A DNA stretch of 64,000 nucleotides from Ilyonectria destructans (lineage: Eukaryota > Ascomycota > Sordariomycetes > Hypocreales > Nectriaceae): positions 62,001 through 126,000 of the forward strand of contig JAHEWK010000027.1 of NCBI GenBank assembly GCA_020740775.1. Reading direction: 5' to 3'. The first letter of the stretch is position 1. Every line of letters begins with the position of its first letter. The notes under the pieces are model-generated. The model made no database searches and was not told where the DNA came from. It saw only the letters and a program-made list of their open reading frames with translations. The translations under genes and the position numbers were made by a program. Shown piece by piece: positions 33,749 through 44,562 of this stretch.

Positions 33749-35618
33749 ATGGCACTGCCGATTGTTCAATCTTCCACATGGCTCTCCAGGGCACCCTTGA
33801 TCTAGAACCGGATCCGTACCATGGTTTCCTTTGAACCTAGATGCCCTCAACAACCTAGATCGTCGGCTATTGACGGCATCATCAGATCAAAGGCATTCGG
33901 CATCGGATCAAGGGCATCTGGGTCAGTCAGATCCCTAGGTATAAATAGCTAGCTTTCCGCCAATGAAGCATAATTCTTTGCAGAGTTCACTATAATTAGA
34001 AGGATTAACTAACTGCCGACCATTATTATCATAACACATTGACCGTCTTGCCTAATATTGAGCAGTTGCGGGGATTGCAGACTGTCTGTCGGAGCTGGAC
34101 CACGCGCTGCAACACTCGACTGGGGAAACAAGCTGGCGTAATGTTCTCAGACCTGGAGAGAAATCAAACTGGGCCATTGATAAGCACACTTTTTGGTAAG
34201 CACATGGTACTGAGCAGTAGGTCACGTACCGGTTGCAGATGCGGGATCCTGAGCAGCCGGCCCCTCGTCCCCCGCGGGCGCTAGCACTCCAGTCTACTTA
34301 CTGACGGCAAGGAATGCTTCGCTATTTAATGCAAATACGAGAGCCGGCAAGGGAGTCGGACGGTATTATTGCTATACACCAGTGGATTGTCTGTTCTCTC
34401 TTGCCGTACTAGTGAAACAACAACTGCCTTTACTGTCTTTGGCATCCTAAACACATTGACAAAAGGCTAGGAAGAGCTATATTTGATGCTACATTCATGA
34501 AACAGGCCACTCTCGCAATAAACCTCCTTGACATGTTGCACGTTCCCAAGGCTGCTTAGAGCAGACCCTACGGGGGAATGATTCTTTACACTCTACTACA
34601 GGTCATGGGTCCTTCTCTGACTCGCGCTACGCCTTTACGATGGGTTTCAAACGTCCCCCTATGTGATGAAACGAGAAGCTTGCAGGTCATATTGTAAGGT
34701 GTAAGTTGCATCTATGGACGAGGAGCACAGCTCACTACATAGTATCCACATCCCAGCCACCAGCAGACCGGACCACCTTAGTCATACGGTCTCAACAAGC
34801 TCAACAGTCCTGCGGGACGGCTTCTATCAGTCCGTGTTTCTGTCTCTCTCACAATGCTTCTCCTAGATAGTGCCACCCGCAAGCCTCTCCGTCACGGCCA
34901 AGCTACACACTGTCTAGCCCGCCCATGTCCATGCGTCGCATTGTCGGGAGGATACAAACATCATCATCAATGACCAGCAGAGCCTAGATACACAGTATCG
35001 GAAAGCAGATTCGGAGGCAGAGAGCTTCGCATAGATAAATTTTGCCTATTCTAGGGCTCAAGCATTCTGCGTGGGAAAGCTCTGGGTTGATGCATTGTGC
35101 ATCCATAGGTCATCAGCCGCAACCCTCTTGAAGGCCATCCACTCGGGGCTCGGAGGTATGTCTTGCTCAGCAATATTGATTAGAGAGAAAGCCACTCGAC
35201 GACCCAGGGCATCACATCCAGCACAGCAGATGGACGAGTCAAGTTTGGATGCCCCAAGAGCTGATTGCATCTGAAAAATCCGCAATTGTACGATAATCAA
35301 TGGGAACGAGTAGACTTTCTATATACGAGGGATTAGCTTCTTAATTCTAGCGCCCTCGACCAAATGCCGCCTGAGAGTTCAAGGCCATGTTCCTGTCTGC
35401 TCGACAACCATGCAATACTGTGTCGTATTGTCTGTCCTCTCAAAACAGTCCTCAGTATTTTATCCCCAGCTGTAATCAGAAGACAAGACCCTGACTCGTT
35501 TATTGCCATGTTCCCACTGGGCCTGCTCCGGCCCGGCGGCTCGCTTCGATCCGGCTGAGGGTATCAACCCGCCCACGCAGTTCGGAAGGGATGGATGTTT
35601 CATCGCTCGGCCGCGTAG
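33749..35618. other. long gene-poor stretch
   Basis: No intact gene. 33840-33960 has internal direct repeats (ATCAAAGGCATTCGGC-like) followed by a TATA-like GGTATAAATAG, reminiscent of a promoter or LTR. 34525-34575 resembles 31345-31400. A short HET-like trace is at 35055-35110. Confidence 0.4.
35055..35110 (+). pseudogene. possible HET-domain trace
   Basis: The plus strand reads KLWVDALCIHR, close to the hallmark WIDALCINQ of fungal heterokaryon-incompatibility (HET) domains. The surrounding frames are closed by TAG codons and no other HET motif is clear. This is a single-motif call. Confidence 0.25.
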
Positions 35619-36418
35619 TTAAGGGAATAAGTGCTGCCCCTCATGAGTATTGTAGGGAACGCCCATTATATCGGCGACCGATGGAAGATTGGCTCCTCCA
35701 TATCGCGGTGGTTGGCTCGGGGCTTGAGGAGCTAGACCAGGTGTTGGCATGTTGGGGCTAGTTCTCATGTATATCAGGCGCGAGGGAACTGGGAGTGTAT
35801 GAGGTCTTGTTTCGAGGGTAAAAGGAACCACGCCAGCCCGCTGAGCTATATCATCTCTGCCGAGTTGCCAGTGCATTGCCTCCACTGCTCTCCACGGAAC
35901 TGCCATTTCCTCTGCAACCTTGGCCCACATCTCTGCTTTGAATCTGTAACATTATTAGCTTACTTCCCTATTGAGAGAGATCCTAGAAGAAGCGAGAATT
36001 AGATGGATGGTTTTCCTCTCCAGTTCATGTGCCTAGTACAAAGGAGTTGTCGTCCCTACCTCTCGTACAGTCTCGCAAGTTTGTTCTTGCTCTCCTCGTT
36101 CCATTCGCTTCGTCTTTCGAGATAGTTCTGGTAATGGAGGCGGCAACTAATGGCACTGCGGCCAGGTAAACGCTTTTAGATGTCCTCCCACTTCATACCG
36201 CTCCCTCGGAGCTCGATAACGAGTGCATCCTCTTCTGGTGACCACTTGTAACGCTTCTTGACAAGGTCGTCTGAAGGGTTGGGGGACACCCTAGTCTGCA
36301 CTGGGTATTGAGTTAATGGCGACAGACTATGCGAGGCTGATTGGGTTGTAGGAGCAGTTTGAATTTCCCAAGGCAAATCTGAAGACCCGATCGGCTCAAT
36401 GAGGAGGTTGATATCCAT
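35619..36418 (-). pseudogene. Myb/SANT-like DNA-binding protein gene with an internal stop
   Basis: Two exons, 36060-36418 and 35619-35943, joined by a 116-nt intron, would give 227 codons. The Myb-like unit is clear: RYKWSPEEDALVIELRGSGM then KWEDI, a TAA at codon 81 (36176-36178), then in the same frame KRLPGRSAISCRLHYQNYLE and NKLARLYER/FKAEMWAKVAEEM across the intron. This corresponds to a Myb domain protein well conserved in Aspergillus-type fungi. The stop sits inside the second helix of the DNA-binding unit, so a terminated product of 80 residues would be useless. All else, including the splice sites and C-terminal part, is intact, so the lesion is recent or a sequence error. Confidence 0.75.
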
Positions 36419-37243
36419 GGTAACGATCAGGCACGTCCGATCTGTCTACGTGGGGCTCGCCAGTAAGGGAGCAGAGAGCAGGTAACACCGGGGGCGAAGT
36501 GAACGATAAGGGGCAAGAGTACAGAAGGGGGAAGAAGTAAGAGTTGGCCCGCGGCCGTCTCACAGGTTTCTATATCGTTGCTAGTTGATTACGCTCCTGC
36601 GCTTCGGGTTCTTCATGGATAACCATAGTTTCTTGTGTAAAGGGCTAGTCAGCTGGCTCGCTCGCTACATGGGACGCTTGAGCTTAATGTGTGACAAGTG
36701 TGACGAGTCTACCGTGATGTGAAGCAAGTACTTGGCAACCAACAAAGCCAGTTCCTACAATGTGGGGAGGGTGTTGTGCGGATGGCACTAGAGGATCGGG
36801 GTGGATGGAGGTGGCGTCAGTATGTGTGACAGAAATGTAATCGGCTGACAGGTGGGGATTAATTGAAGCTCGGTCCCTTGTGTTTCCTTCCCTAGCGCTA
36901 AATACAAAAATGCCTTATCACTGCCTCTCAATGGCGATGTTGATCTACAATTGTAAGCTAACCTCACCGGAGGTTCCGGTTGATCTGGGGCAAGCGCTAA
37001 ACCTGGTGATGTCAGAAGCAGTTGGATGTAAGTTAAGTCGAGTTAGGAAAAGAGGATTTACGCTAACGTAGACTAGTGGAAGAAAGCGCTTTATTTCGCA
37101 GCATCTTGGTTTTTGAATGCGTCCATTCCCGCCTCTTCTCTCAAGATAAGGCGCTTAGTTGTGATGGAACGGCAGTACCGGCGGCTAACTGAATCACTCA
37201 ACTCTTACGAGCTCCATTGCGACACGATCTCTTCGAATGTCAT
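36419..37243. other. intergenic
   Basis: Upstream region of the Myb-like gene and a gene-poor stretch with no supported feature. Confidence 0.35.
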
Positions 37244-37837
37244 CTACCGGATTCCAGGCCAGCAGGAGGGAATGACGTAACTATAACTACCAGATGCCCG
37301 TTCTTCGTGGTTGGTTTTCTTGATCGGGAGAATCACTTCGTGACGGCCGGATCGCCTTGGGGCAACGATCCGGGCTACGTCTGCCACGGTAGACCACAAA
37401 TACAGTGGCTCATCAAGATATAGAGTAGCCATCATGATGAGGTATCGTAGGCTTGATTGATTAGCAAGCATTGCGGAACCTTACATACCAAGCTTGACGA
37501 GTGAAATGAACGAGCCACTCTCGAATGCCTCCGCTGCCCTGCCTGATGACGCCAACGAATGAGTAGCGTGACACAAAACGGTCCGCTTGCTGCGCATCCT
37601 TTGTCGGAGGTGAAGAGAACAGAAGGCAAGCTGCGGTGGATCGCCCTCACAGTGCTGTGATGCACTGCAGAATAAGCAATAGGCCCCAAACCGACAGGTA
37701 TCTCCTCCGCTTTGTAGACGAGCTTGGGCCCACACGTCTCGCCCATCAAGTACTCTTTGTTGCACTGCTGCTGGAAATGGCTTGGCTCCAGTAAATACAG
37801 TCTCGTCGTATCTGTTCAAAGAAACACATCGAGCCAT
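37244..37837 (-). CDS. possible unknown gene or relic
   Basis: A minus-strand frame from ATG 37837 to 37481 (118 codons, with FTGAKPFPAAVQQRVLDGRD and CRFGAYCLFCSASQHC) has plausible coding character. It ends at LVKLG directly before a GTATGT donor-like site. A further readable frame lies at 37244-37471 (MMATLYLDEPLYLWSTVAD). I cannot join them with confidence, another frame over the same bases also reads well, and no family is recognised. Confidence 0.25.
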
Positions 37838-38975
37838 GACTTCAAGGATGGCGAGACGCGGAAGTCAGGCTGATGGCTCTCAACGTGTATTGGCGGCTTA
37901 CAAGTATGGCTGAACGGGACACGGCACATGTCCTACCTGTTCCGACCAACTTGTGTTGGCTTTTCTCCCGGGAATAGGGCGTGTTCCGGCTTGGGCACCA
38001 TGATACGAACAGGCTCTGTCTTCTTGGCTGACGGAGGTAACATGTGGATTGTGTGCCTACCGGTCATGCTTTCAAGTCTCACAATGCCAAGTCTATTTGT
38101 TGACGTGGAAAACGGTATTGGTGTTCCTTGCTTGACTGATGCAGGCAGATCGTCCTAAGAGCGTGTGTATCTTTCTCATCCTGGTTCTTTTGGTGCTCCC
38201 TTCATTCCGCTCATTCCGCCTAGACGAGGAGGCGGCTGCTTCTCTCGATGGATTGTCTCGCACATCAGCCCCGCACCAATCGGCCATCACAATCTGGAAT
38301 GCGGCTGAGGTGCAGCGACCATACATTGGCCCCGTTTCGGCAAGCGACTTCATTTTACGATCTTGTCATTGACTCAGGTTGGTTCCTGCATCAATCAATC
38401 CACACGGTCCAAAGGCCCCGAAGTCGCGACACTTCCGGCCGGCTGGTACCCAAGGGGTGCCACTCTCCTGAGCTCTGCTCGTTGTTCGGGCTTAACTGTG
38501 GTCATGGTACATCGAACTGGCCGTCCCACTCTCAACAACGTCAAAAAATTTGCATTTACAAGCCAATACGCGTGACTTTTGTGCAAGCCTTCCTTTGAGG
38601 ATCGGCTTATTTTCTCATCTCGAACCATAAACGGTGAACTGACAGGGGTCCCCCTCTTCACTCTCACTAGTAAAAGTATCCTGCGCCATGATGGTGATGG
38701 TCAGACAAAATCGTTGGTTCCTTTGGATGAGAGGTGCCATTTACGCTAAACCATTTACATGTCTTGTGATGAGCGCTTATCTCGTATCACACTTCCTGCT
38801 AGCGTAGATCTAAGGTGGGTTCGCAAAGCAGGGGTGCGTAACATCGGAGAAAAGCACTCTGAGTGTTCTGCATGTCGAGCTACTTAAGACGTATGCAGCC
38901 CAACGAGGCAGCCCATGCTGTCCGCATTGGTTCGTTCGAGACTTTCTTCTACCTTCCTCTTTGCACCTTACCCTT
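37838..38975. other. no gene recognised
   Basis: Opposing short frames only (for example 38093-38353 minus with MYGRCTSAAFQIVMADWCG, and 38139-38372 plus). None has start, splice or family support. Confidence 0.3.
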
Positions 38976-39857
38976 ATGACTGACAGAGAAAGCTTCTCTC
39001 TTTCCAACGCTGGTCGCGGGGCATACGACACGACTGGTATACCCAAGCCCCCTCCAAGACCCAAGCCTCAGTAGCAGGAGCGAATTGACAGCATGGATAC
39101 CGGCGGGATCATCGCCCTGATATTTGGTGTGATCATAGCTCTTCTTCTCCCTGTTGTCATTTGGCTCGGTTACCGTAGGTGTCAACGCTCGAGGAAGGGC
39201 TTCCGCCTCGGCGACTCAAAACACGGTCCCTCCGCCGTCAGATTAGAAGATGGCGCCGCCCACGCCCTCCATGAGCCGGAGGCTCCACAGAATCTACCCC
39301 ACATCGATCTTGATCCGTCTTCGAAACTGAGCTCCGAGCTCTCTGGTAGCGGAGACCCGAACCGACAATTGAGAGACCCCACCGGAGAACCGAACGATTC
39401 ACTTCCTCGCTCATGCATCGCAGTTTTTACGCCTCGAGCTGAGAAGAACGTATTTGACTATGACGAAAATAATTATAGAGTTCGTGTTTTTGTCAATTAC
39501 CCCCTCGAAGTGCTAGAAGCAACCGACCAGCACCCAAACTCATCCAGCTCTCCGTCCAATCCAGACAAGACGCAACAACCCTACACGAGCATAGAAGGAC
39601 TGAGAATTCCCATCGATGGAATTCTGTCCAACAAAGATACAGATCCGAAAACGCTAGAAATGATCAAGTTGGCGTCAGTACCAACACAATCCATGCCAAC
39701 ACAATTCATGCCCGAGTGCGAGCAACATCCAGACAACCAGGACCCGCCCAGTGGCACAATTCCATCGCTCGTCGCAGAAGTACGCAAACGGAAGGGGCTG
39801 GGGAGCAAAACATCCACGACTGCCAATTTGGCTCGAGTGGAAGGAGGAGGTCTTTGA
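38976..39857 (+). CDS. single-pass membrane protein, 254 aa (or 293 with an in-frame stop)
   Basis: ATG 39093 starts a 254-residue protein with a transmembrane helix at residues 6-26 (IALIFGVIIALLLPVVIWLG) followed by basic YRRCQRSRKG, which predicts the rest to be cytosolic. The remainder is polar and Ser/Pro/Asp-rich with one ordered block (AVFTPRAEKNVFDYDENNYR). In the same frame an upstream ATG at 38976 opens 32 codons ending in a Pro-rich segment (TTGIPKPPPRPKPQ) and is cut by TAG at 39072, then runs straight into the downstream frame. So the original protein may have had an extracytoplasmic N-terminus, lost through CAG-to-TAG. Alternatively the upstream piece is a short upstream ORF. 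Family unknown. Confidence 0.6.
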
Positions 39858-40288
39858 TAATTTGCAAGGCTGCAGTGGTCTGGAAACTTGCTTGAGCTCA
39901 CCAAACACATCGTGCGGCGTTGGTCAGCTTTAAGGCCATACGCATTTAGTCTCAGTCTTATAGTATGCAATCCACGAGTCTTATAGGTCAAATTCGTGAC
40001 TCTATCTTGGTGTGTCTGGGCCCACGTACATCGCCAGGTTGTTGACTAGTTTCTGGGTCCGGGCCTGGCTGAAGATCATGGGCACTGATGGCATCGCCAG
40101 TCCACAAGTTGACCATATGTTTGTACCTTTATTGGTTCTACTGCCCATGATTTCTAGACGCAATATCTACTCAACTTTTATACCAATATATATTTGTCAC
40201 CCGTCACCACAATCTTCTCTCATGATGGGTGCTTATCTGGATGACGAGCCGCCTGCGCTTGGCTTCAGTGCGCCGACGACTGCGCCTA
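39858..40288. other. intergenic, 3' regions of convergent genes
   Basis: No gene. This holds the downstream regions of the membrane-protein gene and the bZIP gene. Confidence 0.4.
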
Positions 40289-41357
40289 CTAGTAGTAGAG
40301 GGCCGAGGACATGTTCCACGGGGACTGCTGGCGATGCTGCAAGTAAGTGTTGGGGACGCCTTGCATGGACTGGTTGGCGAGGCAGAAGGGCGCACCATGA
40401 TGATCCACGTCGTACCCCATCTTGATGTTCTTGTCCCTGTAGTCGCCCACAGCGCCGGTGCTGCTGGTGTTGTTGGATGGCAGCATCGAGGCAGGCACGC
40501 TGGTGGGGATGGATCTCGCTCCGTCGTCGTCCGTGTTGGCTGCTGACGACGGGCCGGATACGTTGGACGGCACAGGCACGGTGTTGGCCCACGATGTGCA
40601 GTTGTTGGGTAGAGGCACATATTGTTGGCCGTAGTCGGGGAGCGAGCCGTAGTCTCCCGAGGGGAATGGCGATGCCTTGGGGCTGGGGATGGGGCCGCTG
40701 CCGGTGCTGAGGCTGTCGAAGTAGGCTGTTGTTACCACGCATGTTAACAACGTGCGATTTCCCAATCGAGTTGATCCCAAGCATGGCTTGAGATCCCCAA
40801 GAGGCTTTCGAGTCCGCGTGGGACTTGTTGAATTGCACATACCTGGTGTGGAGAATGGTGAAGAGGTCATGAAGACGTCCATGTTCTGCTTTAGCTGCCG
40901 AAGCTCGTCCTCCAGCTCCCGGATGGTCTGTTTTTTTTCCACCAGCTGGCGCTCCAAGGACTCAACATAGTCCTTAGACCTAATCCGATACGCCCTCTGC
41001 CAGTTTCGGTTGCGGATCCGCTTTGCCGCGAGCTGTGCATCTGTCATAGTAGGGACAAGGCGGGCGCCTATGTAGTAGTGGGGGGAAAAGCCCCGAGTTA
41101 GAAGATCGACAATATATAGAATGGACAATTGTACGGCATTTTTGCCTCCCCCAGGTAGAGGCAAGATTGGGGGATCAGCCTTGTATCTGAGAGGGTATAG
41201 GTGGTGTTGTTGCTTGCTGACAGGTTAAGGTGCAAAAGCAAAGGGGGGAAAGCAATAACAACAGTACAACAATAGCAACAGCAATAATAACAAGACAAGA
41301 AGACTTACCCTTTGGCTTGGTGCCCTTGACAGGCTCTGCTGGGGATGAGCGCACCAT
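40289..41357 (-). CDS. bZIP transcription factor, 236 aa, three exons
   Basis: Exons 41309-41357, 40843-41067 and 40289-40725 join in phase to 236 residues. After GTKPKG comes a basic region AKRIRNRN38-WQRAYRIR46 that keeps the invariant Asn-x7-Arg, then a zipper with Leu54, Lys61, Leu68 and Leu75 at heptad spacing (SLERQLVEKK, RELEDELRQLK). The C-terminal half is Ser/Pro/Asn-rich with no further domain, as in many short fungal bZIPs that bind TGACTCA- or TTACGTAA-like sites as dimers. The first intron is long (241 nt) and holds CAA/CAG-type microsatellite sequence on the plus strand (about 41250-41300). The gene looks intact. Target pathway unknown. Confidence 0.85.
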
Positions 41358-42664
41358 GGTGACAAACGTTTCGATTGTCGAGTTTGTACGCGATTCCAAC
41401 AAGTTGGGAGGTCAAGGTTGGTTATATTGTCAGGTCGACAACCCCAGAGAGGAATTGATCAGGGTATAGATGTTTTTTATCCCAGCAACAAGCAGTAAGC
41501 AAGTCAGTCGCTCTGGACGTAAGTACCGGAGTGCCCGAATCGGGAAGGGTAGACAGAAAACCCAACGGCCAACAGAAGCACCAACAGTCTTCCCACATCA
41601 CCCCGAATTCATCCCACCGTGGTCTCCGTTACTTTCTGGCGAGGAACATGGGAACTTGCCAGGGCCAATCATCGTCCGGCGTTTATGAATGGCCCACGGA
41701 CGAAAACTTTATTTGATTGGCTTATTAGCCAACCCACACTCCGCGGAAAGGCTGTGCGGGCGCCGCTGGCAGCGTGGCCAACCCCTTGACCCGCTCTGCC
41801 CTACCACTCGTTGCGCGTGTCGGAGAGTTCCCGTGCACCGGACGATCCAGTCAGGGCAGGGGAGCCCCCCCGCCACGTACAAAGTACTGTGCTGGTATCC
41901 TGGCTTGCGAAATTGCCTGCGCATGGTGGTCTCGCGGCTGCCTACTAGGACCCGCTAGCGCGTCGATCGGAATCCGCGGTTGTTCGATCGCGAACTCGCT
42001 GCGCACAGTGCACTTCGGAGGAAACCTGGCTGAACAATAGCGCGTCTGGAAGGGCGTGTGGACCCAGTGTTTTCGGGGCCCGCTCGCGAAACACAGGAAC
42101 AGACTCCCGCCCTCCGCATCGACCGGGGCCCACGCCACGTCTTGAAGGGGAAAAAGAAACAACGGGTTTGTCGGACCCACAGCAACGCGTAGTTTACGGG
42201 CGGACCGGCGTGGCTTCTTAGTTTCGGACCTATAGTTGGTGTGGACACGCACACTGGAATGATCATCAAGCTTGAGCCCTCGTTTGCAACTGCCGATTAT
42301 GGCCGTCGAGGTATCTAGATGGTGTCAGGCGCGCCGATGCATGCTAACAGCCAAGCCCACTCACACCAAGATGGCCACGGGCGAGTGCTCAGCTCGAAAA
42401 TGGCTGACGTCCCCTGTCCCTTGCATTCATACTCGGCCTCGGTCGCAACCGGGTGAACATGCCCCCACGTTGGCTTACACCCGGGATTGTCCCATCGAAC
42501 CAAGCAGACGGTGCGGTGTCAATTCAGCAGGAACATGGAGAGAGGTAAGAAATAACTATTCCAGACATCAACTTGATCACCACTCCGATGGCATCAATCC
42601 ACGGTACTCTAGCATGCTGGCATGTAAGCCCTCTGTGTTTGACTCCGGACATAACCGCATAGTA
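41358..42664. other. promoter region and GC-rich gene-free stretch
   Basis: About 41740-42250 is markedly richer in C and G with many CpG and carries overlapping open frames on both strands. These are likely due to composition rather than coding. No feature is supported beyond the bZIP 5' region. Confidence 0.4.
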
Positions 42665-43606
42665 TCAGACAGTAACCAGAACCAATTCATCTTCAACAAT
42701 ATTCGCCGTCCTTTCCGTGCTACCTAGATACTTGGCAAACCACTCACGCAGCTTTTGTTTAAGGTAAAGCTTCCAAACCCTTTTTACCGACAAGATTATG
42801 GCCATGGCTGCGAAAAAGAGGTACAGATACTGTTCCGTCAGCGTCCAGGCTATTTGCGACTGCAAACTGTACTTACGAGGCACTGATTGTTTCTTGGGTC
42901 GTAGGGATGAAACCATGGAACAAATGCGATGACGATAGTCAAGATGAGAGCAATGACTATGCAGACGAACAGACCGATGGTCCGTCCCCTGTCTTTGCGT
43001 TTCTCCCGAGAAATCGAACTGAATATATGCGCGGCCAGTGGCCATACGCCGAAAGCCCGGTGGACAATACATCCAAAAGCCAAGAAATACTCCTTATAAA
43101 ATCTCGAGGATCGAAAAAATTCCAACATCGAGCATGTGATGCATACCAACATGAGGAGCAACCCGACCCCGAAGATTGGCAATGCCACATACCAGTAGCT
43201 TTGTAATGATTCGTTGGCTATCTTCCTTTGCAGTCGTTCCTGATATCTGCTGTCAGCTGGATCCTACGTGATGGACTTTGGGCCGTACCTCTATGAGCAT
43301 CAACCACATGATAGCAAGAGCAAGCGCAATATCTGGGAGTGCAGATACTTCATCTGTCCTGTAGCTATAGTACAGCGAAGCCGCCTCCCCTAGGCTTGTT
43401 ATCAGTAGGATAATAATCAGCCAAAGCAAGTCCCACGAGAACTTGTCTTTGTTCCAAGTCCATCCCAGATGGCCCAAACCCGCAACCAGCTGCAACACAG
43501 ATGCAGCCAAGGCCCAGATTTGTTTGTTCGATATCATCGCAAAATACCAGAGTAAAGATGCTTTGTAGGTGTGGTAGGCGTAGAAGGCAAATAGTGGCAC
43601 GGGCAA
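42665..43606 (-). pseudogene. multi-pass membrane protein gene, probably frameshifted
   Basis: Exon 1 (about 43289-43606) and exon 2 (from 43239) join with a 49-nt intron at LMLIE/ERLQRK. The protein has about eight hydrophobic helices (IWALAASVLQLVAG, LLWLIIILLITSLG, IALALAIMWLML, PIFGVGLLLMLVC, FGVWPLAAHIF, LFVCIVIALILTIVIAFV, YLYLFFAAMAIIL) and a short C-terminal tail. Near 42870-42890 the frame changes: one frame ends shortly after FHPYDPRNNQCL, the next carries PRKYSLQSQIAWTLTEQYL. No intron of viable length bridges them, which suggests an indel. No ATG opens exon 1 either. The gene may be decaying. Family unknown. Confidence 0.5.
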
Positions 43607-43789
43607 GTTGAATCATCGATACGAATTATCAAAAGTAGGCGTCGGCTTGGCTTATACCCGTAGGCAGATCACGGCTCGTCATTTCATCTCAGCAGGACAG
43701 CCCAGCCGGACCCTCCATCTTCAAGGTTAAGGGGCACTAGACAGGGATGCGACACAGCAACATCATGCTTCAAGCCGAGCCATATCTCC

Positions 43790-44046
43790 ATTTGTGCCGG
43801 GTGGTCTGGAGCACTAAATAAGCCAACACCCAGTCTGGTGCAACACCGGGATTCCCCATGCCGCTTCTGATGGTTATCTCAAACGCGTAGGCCTGGAACC
43901 CGCTCTGCTGATTGTCTATATCTGGCAAGGCTCAGTCTCCGTTATTGCGGGGTCTTTGACAAGTATCCCAGCGATACCAGTGACCAGCATACCCACATCA
44001 TTGAAGTGGCAAGCCAGAACAATAGGAGCATGGAACCCCCTCCTCA
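43790..44046 (-). pseudogene. decayed coding upstream of the membrane gene
   Basis: Two adjacent frames read well: HFNDVGMLVTGIAGILVKDP.. to about 43922, then DNQQSGFQAYAFEITIRSGM... to about 43800. They would join if a TA duplication in CAGATATAGAC were removed. They may belong to the membrane gene at 42665-43606 or to the gene at 44044-44562. The link is unresolved. Confidence 0.25.
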
Positions 44047-44562
44047 CACCACGCAACATGGGAATGTGTGCCCCCATTCGCTACATGTCGCGCACGAATT
44101 TCCTCTGCCAGTTTTGATTTCCTCCATCAGGGCTTCGATTTGGTAAAGTGGCCGACCCTCTCGTATGCTTCTCCAAATCTTCATCGCACTAGGTAGACCC
44201 TGAGAAATCTTGGAATATATTTTGAGGATAGATTGAAATCTCATCAGAAACTTGGCCCAGAGCAGGATATCATCCTCTTCGGCGAATTTGCAGACGAAGA
44301 AGAAGGCAATAGCGAGAGTCAGCGTCATGAACGAAAGACGGGCAATTTCCCTCTCCTTCAAAGACATCCCCCACTCTGCCTCAGCATCCATACCGATACT
44401 CTCAACAGATGTGGGCCAACATTGATTGAGCACTGCAGCTACCACAAATTGGGGGTCCCTGAAGAGCAGACTGCTAATACAAGACTGCTTTTCCTTCTGC
44501 TCGGGTTGTCCTCGGAGGAGCAAGGGGGAGCATTCGGTTGGATTATGTATCTGTCCGCCCAT
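44044..44562 (-). CDS. unknown protein, up to 172 aa
   Basis: An ATG-initiated minus frame (MGGQIHNPTECSPLLLRG) with a hydrophobic helix (LSFMTLTLAIAFFFVCKF, about residues 92-110) and a following amphipathic part (LLWAKFLMRFQSILKIYSKI). The last 20 codons look like intron read-through. It could be the 5' exon of the neighbouring multi-pass membrane gene. No family recognised. Confidence 0.35.
   Translation of the reverse strand: MGGQIHNPTECSPLLLRGQPEQKEKQSCISSLLFRDPQFVVAAVLNQCWPTSVESIGMDAEAEWGMSLKEREIARLSFMTLTLAIAFFFVCKFAEEDDILLWAKFLMRFQSILKIYSKISQGLPSAMKIWRSIREGRPLYQIEALMEEIKTGRGNSCATCSEWGHTFPCCVV

Noticed and set aside
33840..34040. Possible LTR with TATA-like box
   Set aside because: No second LTR, no primer-binding site and no retroelement coding nearby.
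40012..40546. Plus frames of 137 and 105 codons
   Set aside because: Antisense shadows of the bZIP exon 3.
41689..42269. Stacked frames on both strands in the CpG-rich stretch
   Set aside because: Many long frames in all phases at once is a composition effect, not coding.
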